In this document: positions 16,645-23,734 of the stretch, in pieces | Position numbering within the stretch: the first letter of the stretch is position 1 | Layout of the letters: every line of letters starts with the position of its first letter | NCBI GenBank assembly: GCA_029881335.1 | Contig: JAOUMU010000007.1 | Span: 1 to 52,080, forward strand | Origin: Nitrospinota bacterium | GTDB lineage: Bacteria; Nitrospinota_A; UBA7883 | DNA: 52,080 bases | Direction: 5' to 3' | Notes under the pieces: generated by a model | Database searches by the model: none | Told to the model about the DNA's origin: nothing | Seen by the model: the letters and a program-made list of their open reading frames with translations, nothing else | Translations under genes and position numbers: made by a program

Positions 16645-17600
16645 TTTTTTCTATTCCATGGAAAGTCGCCATGCACTACATCGCACTCGCACGTATCCGG
16701 CAGGACAGTGACGATGACTCCCTCGTTAAGGGTCTTGCCCAGTTCCACTGCGGCATGAACTGCGGCGCCGCCGGAGGAACCCACCAGAAGGTTCTCCTCC
16801 GCGGCCAGCCGATTAACCATATTGTAAGCGTCCTCGGTCCTTACCGATATCTTGCCGTCCAGCTCGTCCAGGTTGTATATGCCGGGTACCAGGGATGAGT
16901 CCATATGCTTGAGCCCCTCAATGCCATGCAGCGACTCCTCCGGCTCAACGGCGTAGCATTTTATATTCTGGTTGCGCAGCTTGAGCCCCCGGCTTGTTCC
17001 CATGATCGTGCCGGAAGTGCCTATCCCCGCCAAAAAATGGGTTACCTTTCCTTTGGTCTGTTCCCATATTTCAGGCGCGGTAGTGTACAGATGGGCCTTC
17101 CAGTTTTCTGGGTTGTTATACTGGTCCGGCCAGAAATATATTTCCGGATCCTGGTTGTATATCTCCCGGCAGAGTACTATGGCGCCATCGGAACTTTTGA
17201 ACGGGTCGGAGTAAACCACCTCTGCGTGGTAGGCCGCAGCCATCAGTTGTTTGCGTTCGTTGCACACGTTGCCGGGCATAACAAGCTTCACCTTGTATCC
17301 CTTGATAAGGCCTATGAGCGCGTAAGCCACGCCGGTGTTGCCGGATGTGGAGTCCAGAATGATCATGCCTGGGCGAAGCTTGCCCGAGCGTTCTCCCTCC
17401 TCGATCATCCGCAACGCGGCTCTGGCCTTCACAGACCCGGAGGCGTTGAGCCATTCCGCCTTGGCGAGTATCTTCACGCCGGGGCACTCTTTGCCCGCGA
17501 TTTTCGAAATGTTCAACAGCGGCGTATTGCCGATATGTTTGAGTATCTCCGGGGTTATTTCCTCTGGTTTGAAATACGCCGCCGCCGCCAGCTTGCTCAT
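16641..17600 (-). CDS. cysM: Cysteine synthase, M. tuberculosis CysM-like (PLP enzyme)
   Basis: The 319-residue fold-type II PLP enzyme has IGNTPLLNI, the lysine in ASGSVKARAA (Schiff base), STSGNTG (carboxylate loop), GIGTSGTIMGTSR (phosphate cup) and VGSSGGAA. The middle VEPEESLHGIEGLKHMDSSL and VPGIYNLDE resemble, from memory, the M. tuberculosis CysM stretch that reads phosphoserine, with lysine where that enzyme has arginine. This favours O-phosphoserine plus a thiocarboxylated carrier over O-acetylserine plus sulfide, but is inference. A MoaD/CysO-like carrier and a MoeB-like enzyme lie in the same operon. Confidence 0.85.
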   Translation of the reverse strand: MSKLAAAAYFKPEEITPEILKHIGNTPLLNISKIAGKECPGVKILAKAEWLNASGSVKARAALRMIEEGERSGKLRPGMIILDSTSGNTGVAYALIGLIKGYKVKLVMPGNVCNERKQLMAAAYHAEVVYSDPFKSSDGAIVLCREIYNQDPEIYFWPDQYNNPENWKAHLYTTAPEIWEQTKGKVTHFLAGIGTSGTIMGTSRGLKLRNQNIKCYAVEPEESLHGIEGLKHMDSSLVPGIYNLDELDGKISVRTEDAYNMVNRLAAEENLLVGSSGGAAVHAAVELGKTLNEGVIVTVLPDTCECDVVHGDFPWNRKK

Positions 17601-17613
17601 AACCTGCCTCGTC

Positions 17614-17961
17614 TTACGAAATAATCACATCCGACTCGTCGAGCATCTTTGCAGCGCCTTGCTCGTCGAGCGGAAGAACGTTGTATTTTGTCATTTCCAT
17701 GCCTGTCTTTTTCATGGATGGTGAATGGGAGTATAGCTTCACCCCCAGCATTCCCAAGGTCTCCAGGCTCTTGTTTATCTCCATGTTGGATGGATTCTTG
17801 CCCATTTCGACGCCATTCACCGAATACACCCCATCGTCGATGAACAGGAGGCTGATCTGGTTGTCATCCTCCAGTGTCATCCCCACAGCCATTCGCAGCT
17901 TCTCCGCTGTATAAAAGTTCGGCGGACAGTTCACCACCAGTGTCACTCTCTTTTGGGTCAT
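17614..17961 (-). CDS. DsrE-fold protein (DsrE/DsrF-like), second copy
   Basis: The 115-residue protein begins MTQKRVTLVVNCPP, with the DsrE core TLVVNCPPNFYTAEKLRMAVGMTLEDDNQISLLFIDDGVYSVN and a helix-strand end VLPLDEQGAAKMLDESDVIIS. VYSVNGVEM and LGVKLYSH match TusC/DsrF-like proteins. One cysteine is at position 12 only, so a typical central acceptor cysteine is missing. Its ATG overlaps the preceding stop (ATGA). A 154-residue upstream extension in the same frame lacks similarity and overlaps the neighbour, so it was cut. Confidence 0.72.
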   Translation of the reverse strand: MTQKRVTLVVNCPPNFYTAEKLRMAVGMTLEDDNQISLLFIDDGVYSVNGVEMGKNPSNMEINKSLETLGMLGVKLYSHSPSMKKTGMEMTKYNVLPLDEQGAAKMLDESDVIIS

Positions 17962-18263
17962 GTGAAACTTACCACCCTGTCGAAGTCCTGTATATATCCG
18001 GCCAGGTCGTATTGGCTGCCATACTTTACGCCCTCCACATTTTCCGGCGCCTTTAGCTGGGCGCGGTTGTGGTCGCACACGGTCACCGCTACGCCATGGC
18101 TTGTCAGCAGGAGAAAGTCCTCCCTGGCAAGCAGGGTCACGCCGTCGGCCATGGCGAAAACCTGGGTTTCGTGGCCGGCGTCCACTGCGGCCCGGGCGAT
18201 TTTCACCGCGCTCTCTGCCGAGGGGCTGGAAAAGCCCTTGTGCAAAAGCAGAAGTATTTTCAA
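17958..18263 (-). CDS. DsrE-family protein, first copy (TTG start)
   Basis: The product (101 residues) has a DsrE-like beta-alpha-beta start, LKILLLLHKGFSSPSAESAVKIARAAVDAGHETQVFAMADGV, followed by a single cysteine in VAVTVCDHNRAQ, the position of the DsrE/TusD acceptor cysteine. The frame has no ATG. TTG at 18263 overlaps the moeB stop (TTGA), which fits the chain of coupled genes here, so this start was chosen. With its two relatives it could make a TusBCD/DsrEFH-type complex that hands sulfur to TusA. Confidence 0.75.
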   Translation of the reverse strand: MKILLLLHKGFSSPSAESAVKIARAAVDAGHETQVFAMADGVTLLAREDFLLLTSHGVAVTVCDHNRAQLKAPENVEGVKYGSQYDLAGYIQDFDRVVSFT

Positions 18264-19066
18264 TGTTCGCCCATCCCGCAGAAGAGTTCGTAGTCTATAA
18301 GCTCCGTCACAGTGGGGTTGTCTCCACAGACAGGGCAGTCCAAATCCCGCCGCAGGTTCAGCTTTCGAAACTCCACCTTCAGCGCGTTGTACATCAAGAG
18401 TTTGCCCACCAGCGCGTCTCCCTTGCCGAGGATCTGCTTGATCACCTCCACGGCCTGCAGCGTCCCCACCACACCGGCCAGCACGCCCAACACGCCAGCT
18501 TCCTGGCAACTGGGCACCATCCCCGGTGGAGGGGGCTCCGGATAGAGGCAACGGTAGCAGGGGCCGGTTTTCGGCTTGAAAACCGTCACCTGGCCATCGA
18601 ACCGGAATATGGAGCCATGGATATTTGTCTTGCCCAGCATCACGCAGGCATCGTTGACAAGATATCTGGTAGGGAAGTTATCGGATCCATCCACAACGAT
18701 GGTGTAATCGGAGAAGATCTCCTTCACATTTTCGGCGGTCAGCCGGACGTTGTGGATCACCACTTTCACGTCAGGATTTAGGTTTTCGATAAACCTTTTG
18801 GCCGACTCGGTCTTGGCTATACCCAAGGTATCCTTGCTGTGGATCACCTGCCGCTGCAGGTTGGACATGTCCACGATGTCGAAGTCCAGCACACCAATGG
18901 TTCCCACCCCCGCGGCGGCCAGGTATTGCAAAATCGGGGAGCCGAGCCCTCCGGCGCCTAGGCAGAGAACCTTGGCGTCAAGAAGCTTGGCCTGCCCCAC
19001 GCCGCCCACCTCCGGCAGGATGATGTGGCGGCTGTACCGGTATATTTGATCTTCCGTAAAGTCCAT
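18260..19066 (-). CDS. moeB: ThiF/MoeB family adenylyltransferase (E1-like)
   Basis: It activates the C-terminal glycine of a ubiquitin-fold sulfur carrier with ATP. The 268 residues contain the nucleotide loop LGAGGLGSP, the basic/aromatic motif NLQRQVIH (R-finger), VVDGSDNFPTRYLVND and PSCQEAGVLGVLAGVVG, where the catalytic-type cysteine lies. Paired zinc cysteines are CYRC and CPVC. There is no rhodanese domain, so sulfur must come from another donor such as the DsrE/TusA set. It lies between the carrier and the DsrE genes and ends with TTGA overlap. Confidence 0.92.
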   Translation of the reverse strand: MDFTEDQIYRYSRHIILPEVGGVGQAKLLDAKVLCLGAGGLGSPILQYLAAAGVGTIGVLDFDIVDMSNLQRQVIHSKDTLGIAKTESAKRFIENLNPDVKVVIHNVRLTAENVKEIFSDYTIVVDGSDNFPTRYLVNDACVMLGKTNIHGSIFRFDGQVTVFKPKTGPCYRCLYPEPPPPGMVPSCQEAGVLGVLAGVVGTLQAVEVIKQILGKGDALVGKLLMYNALKVEFRKLNLRRDLDCPVCGDNPTVTELIDYELFCGMGEH

Positions 19067-19156
19067 GTGGTGTCTCCTTACACGAGGTCAGCGAATTGTC
19101 GGCAATGAGCCAAAGAGCCACCGATGGCGGTCTTGATGGCCATATCCCGCATCATG

Positions 19157-19441
19157 CTAGTCTCGGCCTCCGGCGATGGCGGGGATCACGGAGATGTCGT
19201 CCCCTTCGCTCAGTTTTGTGTTTTCCCCGTCCAGGAAGCGGATATCCTCCTCGTTGACGTAAATGTTGATAAACCTTCGCAGCTTGCCTTCTTCATCGTA
19301 CAGCCGCTCCTTGAAGCCTGGAAATTTCACCTCCAGAGCATCAATCACATCCTTGATTGTCTCCCCGGACCCGGCAATTTCGCTCTCCCCGCTGGTGAGC
19401 CGTTGCAGCGGCGTGGGGATGCGGACTTTAACATTCGCCAT
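19157..19441 (-). CDS. cysO: MoaD/ThiS/CysO-like sulfur-carrier protein ending GGRD
   Basis: The 94-residue protein has a ubiquitin fold: VKVRIPTPLQRLT, the helix TIKDVIDALEVKFPGFKERLY, then FINIYVNEEDIRFLDG and the end ISVIPAIAGGRD. The carrier family normally ends in GG, whose carboxylate is adenylated and thiocarboxylated. Here Arg-Asp follows the GG, so the tail would have to be removed first. The resemblance is to CysO (used by CysM) rather than to ThiS or MoaD of molybdopterin synthesis, because CysM and no moaE/thiG is present. An AGGAGAGAG site precedes the ATG. Confidence 0.82.
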   Translation of the reverse strand: MANVKVRIPTPLQRLTSGESEIAGSGETIKDVIDALEVKFPGFKERLYDEEGKLRRFINIYVNEEDIRFLDGENTKLSEGDDISVIPAIAGGRD

Positions 19442-19469
19442 CTCTCTCCTCGTTAATTTATCGTGCGCA

Positions 19470-20699
19470 TTACATACTTGATTGGATTTCCTTGAACACA
19501 GAGAGCTTCGGCTCTATCACCACCGGGCTGGGCAGATGGTTCTCCACCGCCTCAGTGGTTTTGAGCCCCTGTCCCGTGATGGAAATCACTGTTAATTCAT
19601 CCTTGCCGATCCTGCCCTGCTCGATCAGCTTTTTCGTCACACCAACGGCCACACCCCCGGCTGTTTCCGTGAATATCCCTTCCGTCCGGGCCAGAAGCTT
19701 TATGGCCTCCACGATCTCGGGATCGGATACATCCTCACCCCATCCACCGGTGCTGCGAGCCACTTTTATGCCGTAATATCCATCCGCAGGATTGCCGATG
19801 GCGATGCTCTTGGCGATGGTGTCCGGCTTCACAGGTTTGAAATCATCCATCCCTGCTTTGATGGCAGTGGTCACCGGGCTACACCCCGTGGCCTGGGCGG
19901 CGTAGATTTTGGTCTTCACCTCGCCGATGAGCCCCAGAGATTCGAACTCCTTTAAAGCTTTGTGAATCTTGGTGATCAGGCTCGAGCCGGCCACAGGGGT
20001 AATCACATTGTCGGGCGCCCGCCAGCCCAGCTGCTCGGCGATCTCATAGCCGAAAGTCTTGCTCCCATCGCCGTAAAAGGGGCGGATGTTTATGTTCACG
20101 AAGGCCCATGGAAATACCGTGGCCACTTCCGAACAGAACCGGTTCACATCATCATAGGAGCCCTTGATACTGATAATCTTCGTGTTGTATATGGAAGTGC
20201 CCAGAATCTTGGAGGACTCCAGGTCGCTGGGGATGAAGATATAGCTGTTCATTCCGGCGCTTGCGGCATGGGAGGCCACGGAGTTGGCAAGGTTACCTGT
20301 GGAGGCGCAGGCGATGGTGTCGTAGCCGAACTCCAGCGCCTTGTTCACCGCTGCGGCCACCACCCTGTCCTTGAAGGACAACGTGGGGTGGCATACCGAA
20401 TCATTTTTCAGATAAAGATTGCTCACTCCCAGGGCATCGCCCAGGTTTTTGGCACGGACCAGGGGGGTGAATCCGTTGTCCAGCCCCACGAGAGGGTCCC
20501 CATCGATGGGAATCAGCTCCCGGTAGCGCCACATGTTGGCCGGGCGGGACTCTATCACTTCCCTTGTCAGGGCGCGTTTGATTCCCTCGTAGTCATAGCG
20601 AACCTCCAGCGGTCCGAAGCAAAACTCACATACATGAATAGGCTCTGTGGGATACTCCCTTGCGCATTCCCTGCACTTAAGCCCCTGCACAAAACTCAT
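19470..20699 (-). CDS. thrC: Threonine synthase-like PLP enzyme
   Basis: Threonine synthase makes threonine from O-phosphohomoserine. The 409-residue protein begins MSFVQGLKCRECAREYPTE with a CxxC...CEFC zinc-ribbon-like head, as in many long ThrC proteins. It has LKNDSVCHPTLSFKDR with the PLP lysine, ASTGNLANS, VAGSSLI and a late GITGQGLKT-like end (SITGQGLKTTEA). It is first in the sulfur operon. The ATG at 20699 was chosen because family members start near here; an upstream in-frame ATG at 20849 gives a Trp/Cys-rich extension without ribosome site. Its job in a sulfur operon is unclear. Confidence 0.88.
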   Translation of the reverse strand: MSFVQGLKCRECAREYPTEPIHVCEFCFGPLEVRYDYEGIKRALTREVIESRPANMWRYRELIPIDGDPLVGLDNGFTPLVRAKNLGDALGVSNLYLKNDSVCHPTLSFKDRVVAAAVNKALEFGYDTIACASTGNLANSVASHAASAGMNSYIFIPSDLESSKILGTSIYNTKIISIKGSYDDVNRFCSEVATVFPWAFVNINIRPFYGDGSKTFGYEIAEQLGWRAPDNVITPVAGSSLITKIHKALKEFESLGLIGEVKTKIYAAQATGCSPVTTAIKAGMDDFKPVKPDTIAKSIAIGNPADGYYGIKVARSTGGWGEDVSDPEIVEAIKLLARTEGIFTETAGGVAVGVTKKLIEQGRIGKDELTVISITGQGLKTTEAVENHLPSPVVIEPKLSVFKEIQSSM

Positions 20700-20739
20700 A
20701 TACTCAAATAACCTTTCCTGTCGGAGAATCAGGTCCGGT

Positions 20740-20762
20740 CCGCCATGGCGTCGGCATGGCGG
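20740..20762 (-). promoter_or_regulatory. Hairpin in the leader of the sulfur operon
   Basis: CCGCCATG (20740-20747) pairs perfectly with CATGGCGG (20755-20762). It lies in the roughly 190-base leader between the promoter and thrC. A second stem, CCAAGT-N5-ACTTGG, lies near the transcription start (about 20880-20896). No known riboswitch was recognised. Confidence 0.35.
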
Positions 20763-20898
20763 AAGACCATCACAATGCAATACCAGTCGCTTCCCCGTCG
20801 TTGGGTGAACGCATTTACATACAACGACGTACCACCACCACGGGCGCATATGGAAGCGCGCCTGGCCCCTGGGAAATACCCAAGTATCTTACTTGGAT

Positions 20899-20936
20899 AT
20901 TAGACGATACCTTATTGTTCTTGTCAAGTATAAGGT
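20899..20936 (-). promoter_or_regulatory. Sulfur-operon promoter with overlapping inverted repeat (candidate Rrf2 operator)
   Basis: On the minus strand TTGACA (20927-20922) and TCTAAT (20904-20899) are 17 bases apart. An inverted repeat ACCTTAT (20909-20915) / ATAAGGT (20930-20936), 14 bases between arms, covers the -35 box and most of the spacer, so a dimer bound there would block RNA polymerase. The Rrf2 gene at the operon's end is the obvious candidate to bind it. Confidence 0.55.
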
Positions 20937-21064
20937 TCGGAGCGGCTGACCATTGTGCATAGTCATGCTCCTTGCCCCCCCCTATCCCCCCTATGCCGGC
21001 GGTGGATAGCTTTAAGAGTGTGGGGAACCGAGCTCAGGATAGGGATGGTGTAAAGATGGATGGC

Positions 21065-21159
21065 GCGCGCGAAACGTCTTTCTCCTCCAGGTGGAGGAAA
21101 AGACGCTCGCGCAACCAGGATCTGGGCATCGTAGCGACACGCAAGGGGCGTGCGCCCCT
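21065..21159. repeat. Two hairpins beyond the secreted-protein gene
   Basis: A long imperfect hairpin (21065-21112) pairs GCGCGA..CGTCTTT with AAAGACG..TCGCGC around a CCTCC/GGAGG inner stem. A second, perfect one is AGGGGCG-TG-CGCCCCT at 21144-21159. They follow the minus-strand stop at 21185. Neither has a T-run, so they may be 3' RNA-protecting structures or REP-like sequence. Apart from these hairpins, the operon leader and its promoter, the gap 20700-21184 has only a C-rich run near 20970-20995; no gene is seen. Confidence 0.4.
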
Positions 21160-21184
21160 GGCGCTCCCTGTGGTATTCGAGGCC

Positions 21185-21625
21185 TTATTGCGCCCTGAAC
21201 TGGCCAGATTTTGCAACAAATCTGACATTTAGGGTGTAGCCAGAAGGTATGGCCACCATGATTTCCTCTGCTCCGGTGACGGACTCATTAAGCAAGCTGG
21301 ACCAGCCACGCTGGCAATTCTTTATCTCGCCGGAAGCCTGATGTCTTCTGCCATCCGCCGATGTCATGAAAATCTTGGAGCCTATAGTGTTCCCGTCTTC
21401 CACAAAACAAAGCTCCACCTGGTAGGAACATTGGGATGACTTGCCGGGGAAACCGTTTATCCAGTATTGCGATCTTTTCTTGCCAGCGCCACCTTCCTTG
21501 AAATCCGCAACCCCGATAATCGTGCCGCATCCCTGCTGGGCGAGGGCGTCCCCGCTTTGGAGGAATAAAAAAGCCATCAACATCAGGCTCATGCCAAGAC
21601 CAGATTTCCACATAAACTTACTCAT
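21185..21625 (-). CDS. Secreted hypothetical protein with four cysteines
   Basis: This 146-residue protein has a signal peptide (about residues 1-30; basic start SKFMWKS, hydrophobic MSLMLMAFLFL, end GDALA before QQGCG). The mature part is about 115 residues, probably beta-rich, with four cysteines (QGCGT, SSQCSY, ELCFVED, KNCQRG) that could form two disulfides in the periplasm or outside the cell. An AGGAG precedes the ATG at 21625; the longer frame from 21667 lacks one. I do not recognise the family. It is alone on the minus strand between the sulfur operon and rsmD. Confidence 0.65.
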   Translation of the reverse strand: MSKFMWKSGLGMSLMLMAFLFLQSGDALAQQGCGTIIGVADFKEGGAGKKRSQYWINGFPGKSSQCSYQVELCFVEDGNTIGSKIFMTSADGRRHQASGEIKNCQRGWSSLLNESVTGAEEIMVAIPSGYTLNVRFVAKSGQFRAQ

Positions 21626-21794
21626 AAAAAACTCCTTTGTGTATATGCGTCTTGCGGATTTTATCACAGACGGATAAACAACGCGTTCAACAATATGTTC
21701 GCCCCTGTTTGGCGGTTATCCATATTGGAACGGACATCAATGCTTATCTTTATTTCAATCGGATGGCAAGCGGGCGCACCTTCTACTTTTGCGG

Positions 21795-22346
21795 TTATCT
21801 GGAATCCAAATAGAATCGGAACACCGCCTCGCCGTACCGGCGTGCGTCCACCAGGCAAAGACCATGCGCCGCTCTGTCGGGTGGCGCCGTCCGCTTATTC
21901 AGCTCAAGGATCAGCATCCCTCCGCCAGCCAGCAACGGCGCGGCCGCTTCCAGGATATCCTCCTCCAGCCCCGCCTTCCATGGCGGATCGGCGAACACAT
22001 ATCCGAACGGGGCTCCAGGGTCACATATTCTCCGCGCTTCGGTGAATACATCACCGCGAATGAGGGTATAACCACAGTCAGGTCCGGCGCCTAGTTTCTT
22101 CGCGTTCCTTTGAGTGATTTCCGGCGCGTCCCGTTCCACCGCTGTAACCATGGCCGCTCCCCGGGAGAGGGCCTCCAGCCCCACGGCGCCGGTCCCTGCA
22201 AAAAGGTCCAAAAACGCCGAACCCGCGATGGAGGCGCCGATGATGTTGAACAGGGCGCCCCTGGCTTTGTCGGACGTAGGGCGGATATCCCTTCCGCGCG
22301 GGCAGTACAGGGCGTGGCCTTTGTACTTCCCGGCGATGATCCTCAC
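21795..22346 (-). CDS. rsmD: 16S rRNA (guanine(966)-N2)-methyltransferase
   Basis: RsmD methylates G966 of 16S rRNA using SAM. The 183-residue protein begins VRIIAGKYKG with PRGRDIRPTSDKARGALFNII (family RPT-x-D-x-x-R-E/G-x-x-F-N), then DLFAGTGAVGLEALSRGA (SAM motif I) and FADPPW, the N6/N2-methyltransferase DPPY-type motif with Trp in the last place. A GTG start overlaps the previous stop (GTGA) and follows GGAGG. It is the last gene of a run ahbA-ahbB-pfkB-TM protein-rsmD; coaD, often its neighbour, is absent. Confidence 0.92.
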   Translation of the reverse strand: MRIIAGKYKGHALYCPRGRDIRPTSDKARGALFNIIGASIAGSAFLDLFAGTGAVGLEALSRGAAMVTAVERDAPEITQRNAKKLGAGPDCGYTLIRGDVFTEARRICDPGAPFGYVFADPPWKAGLEEDILEAAAPLLAGGGMLILELNKRTAPPDRAAHGLCLVDARRYGEAVFRFYLDSR

Positions 22347-22765
22347 TTGGAGGCGTCCTCCTCCCGCTGCTTGATTAGCCTTTGCCCCACCAGGATCGTA
22401 TCCACCAGCGCGGCAGCCCAAATCAGAAGGGCTATGCCCAGCAGCGGGAACAAGGACATGAGTACCTTGAACGCGTCATCAGTCACAAACAGCGGCTCCC
22501 CGGCCATCACCGGGGCGAAAACCATCTGCGCCATGATAAAAGTCCGGACGGTGATATCCACGAACAGGATGGCCGAGGGGATCACGAAGAGCAGCCCCTT
22601 GCCGCGCTGACCATTGGCGAACTGCCCCGCGCCGGGCAGAAACGCGGAAAGAAGCACAAGCTCCCACATTGTTTGCGGTTTCACCGGGGCATTGCCTCTG
22701 CCAGGGGGGCTGGCCCCCTTGGGTCTCACGCTCCCGGCGCCTGTGTCTCTTTCTGCCATGGTCAC
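22343..22765 (-). CDS. Small membrane protein, TM2/DUF5683-like
   Basis: The 140-residue protein has a disordered, Pro/Gly-rich N-terminus of about 30 residues. It is followed by LSAFLPGAGQFANGQRGKGLLF, which resembles the TM2-type motif (P-G-x-G-(H/Q)-F-Y-x-G-x-x-x-x-G), and two to three hydrophobic helices. It ends with a basic/acidic tail REEDASK. Function is unknown. Its ATG overlaps the pfkB stop and its stop overlaps rsmD, so it is translated in coupling with both. Confidence 0.6.
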   Translation of the reverse strand: MTMAERDTGAGSVRPKGASPPGRGNAPVKPQTMWELVLLSAFLPGAGQFANGQRGKGLLFVIPSAILFVDITVRTFIMAQMVFAPVMAGEPLFVTDDAFKVLMSLFPLLGIALLIWAAALVDTILVGQRLIKQREEDASK

Positions 22766-23688
22766 ACTACCTCTAGAAGATCCTCGAAATGTGTAAAACT
22801 TTTAAGGAAACGGAACCTGTCGGCTATCTCGATTCTCTGCAGCTTGCGCAGCCGGTCTATGGAAAAATCCTCCACGGTAAACGAGGCCATCACCGAGCCC
22901 ATGACGATGGCCTGGCGGAGTATGGTATCGTTCAGCTCCGGCTTGTTCATCCGGGCAATGTGACCCATGAATCCACCGGCAAAAGTGTCTCCCGCCCCGG
23001 TGGGGTCGAAAACATCCTCCAGGGGGTATGCGGGGGCGGAGAATATATCGCCTTTATGGAACAATAGGGCGCCATACTCTCCGCGCTTGATGATCACGGT
23101 GGAAGGACCCATATCCCGGATGGAACTGGCCGCCTTCTGCAGGTTGTTTGCGCCAGCCAGCATCCTGGCTTCACCCTCGTTGATTATCAGTATATCCACC
23201 CTGGCCAGCGTCTTTTTCAGCTCGGCCAACGCGCCATCTATCCAGAAGTTCATGGTATCGCACGCCACCAGACGAGGCTTCTCCATCTGGTCCAGCACCC
23301 TTTGTTGCAGCTTTGGGTCGATGTTGGCCAGGAACAGGTAGTCGCTGTCGCGATAACTCTCCGGCAACTTCGGGTCGAAACCCATCAGGACATTTAGTTG
23401 GGTGTCCAGGGTTTTGGCTTCGTTCAGGTCATAGCCGTACTCACCCTTCCAGTGGAACGACTTACCTTCAGCGCGCTCCACTCCAGAGGTGTCAACGCCG
23501 CGCTCTTCCAGTGTCTCCATGTCGATATCGTCGAAGTCCTGCCCCACCACGGCCACCAGGTTCACCCGGGTGAAGAAGCTTGCGCACATTGAAAAATATG
23601 TCGCCGAGCCACCCAGGGCGCGGTCCCTCTCTCCGAAGGGTGTTTTAACCGAATCGTAGGCCATGGTGCCCACCACAACAAGACTCAT
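22762..23688 (-). CDS. PfkB family sugar/nucleoside kinase
   Basis: A ribokinase-fold kinase of 308 residues. It starts MSLVVVGTMAYDSVKTPFG and GGSATYFSMCAS, the N-terminal PfkB signature region (G-G-S/A). ILIINEGEARML and VIIKRGEYGALL precede the C-terminal signature DPTGAGDTFAGGFMGHI, where the aspartate is the catalytic base. The substrate is not evident; such PfkB proteins are often annotated as sugar or adenosine-like kinases. It lies 46 bases after ahbB and 4 bases overlapping the TM2-like gene. Confidence 0.88.
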   Translation of the reverse strand: MSLVVVGTMAYDSVKTPFGERDRALGGSATYFSMCASFFTRVNLVAVVGQDFDDIDMETLEERGVDTSGVERAEGKSFHWKGEYGYDLNEAKTLDTQLNVLMGFDPKLPESYRDSDYLFLANIDPKLQQRVLDQMEKPRLVACDTMNFWIDGALAELKKTLARVDILIINEGEARMLAGANNLQKAASSIRDMGPSTVIIKRGEYGALLFHKGDIFSAPAYPLEDVFDPTGAGDTFAGGFMGHIARMNKPELNDTILRQAIVMGSVMASFTVEDFSIDRLRKLQRIEIADRFRFLKSFTHFEDLLEVV

Positions 23689-23734
23689 TATTCTCTCCTA
23701 TTCTATAACTTACGAAATATTATATGGCGCAAGG

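Noticed and set aside
20700-20849. N-terminal extension of threonine synthase starting with a Trp/Cys-rich stretch (MRPWWWYVVVCKC), possibly a cysteine attenuator peptide.
   Set aside because: It stays in frame with thrC with no stop and no Shine-Dalgarno before its ATG, and family members start at 20699. Chance is the simpler reading.
21658-21690. TTGAAC...GATAAA as a promoter for the secreted protein.
   Set aside because: The spacing of 19 bases and poor boxes are not convincing.
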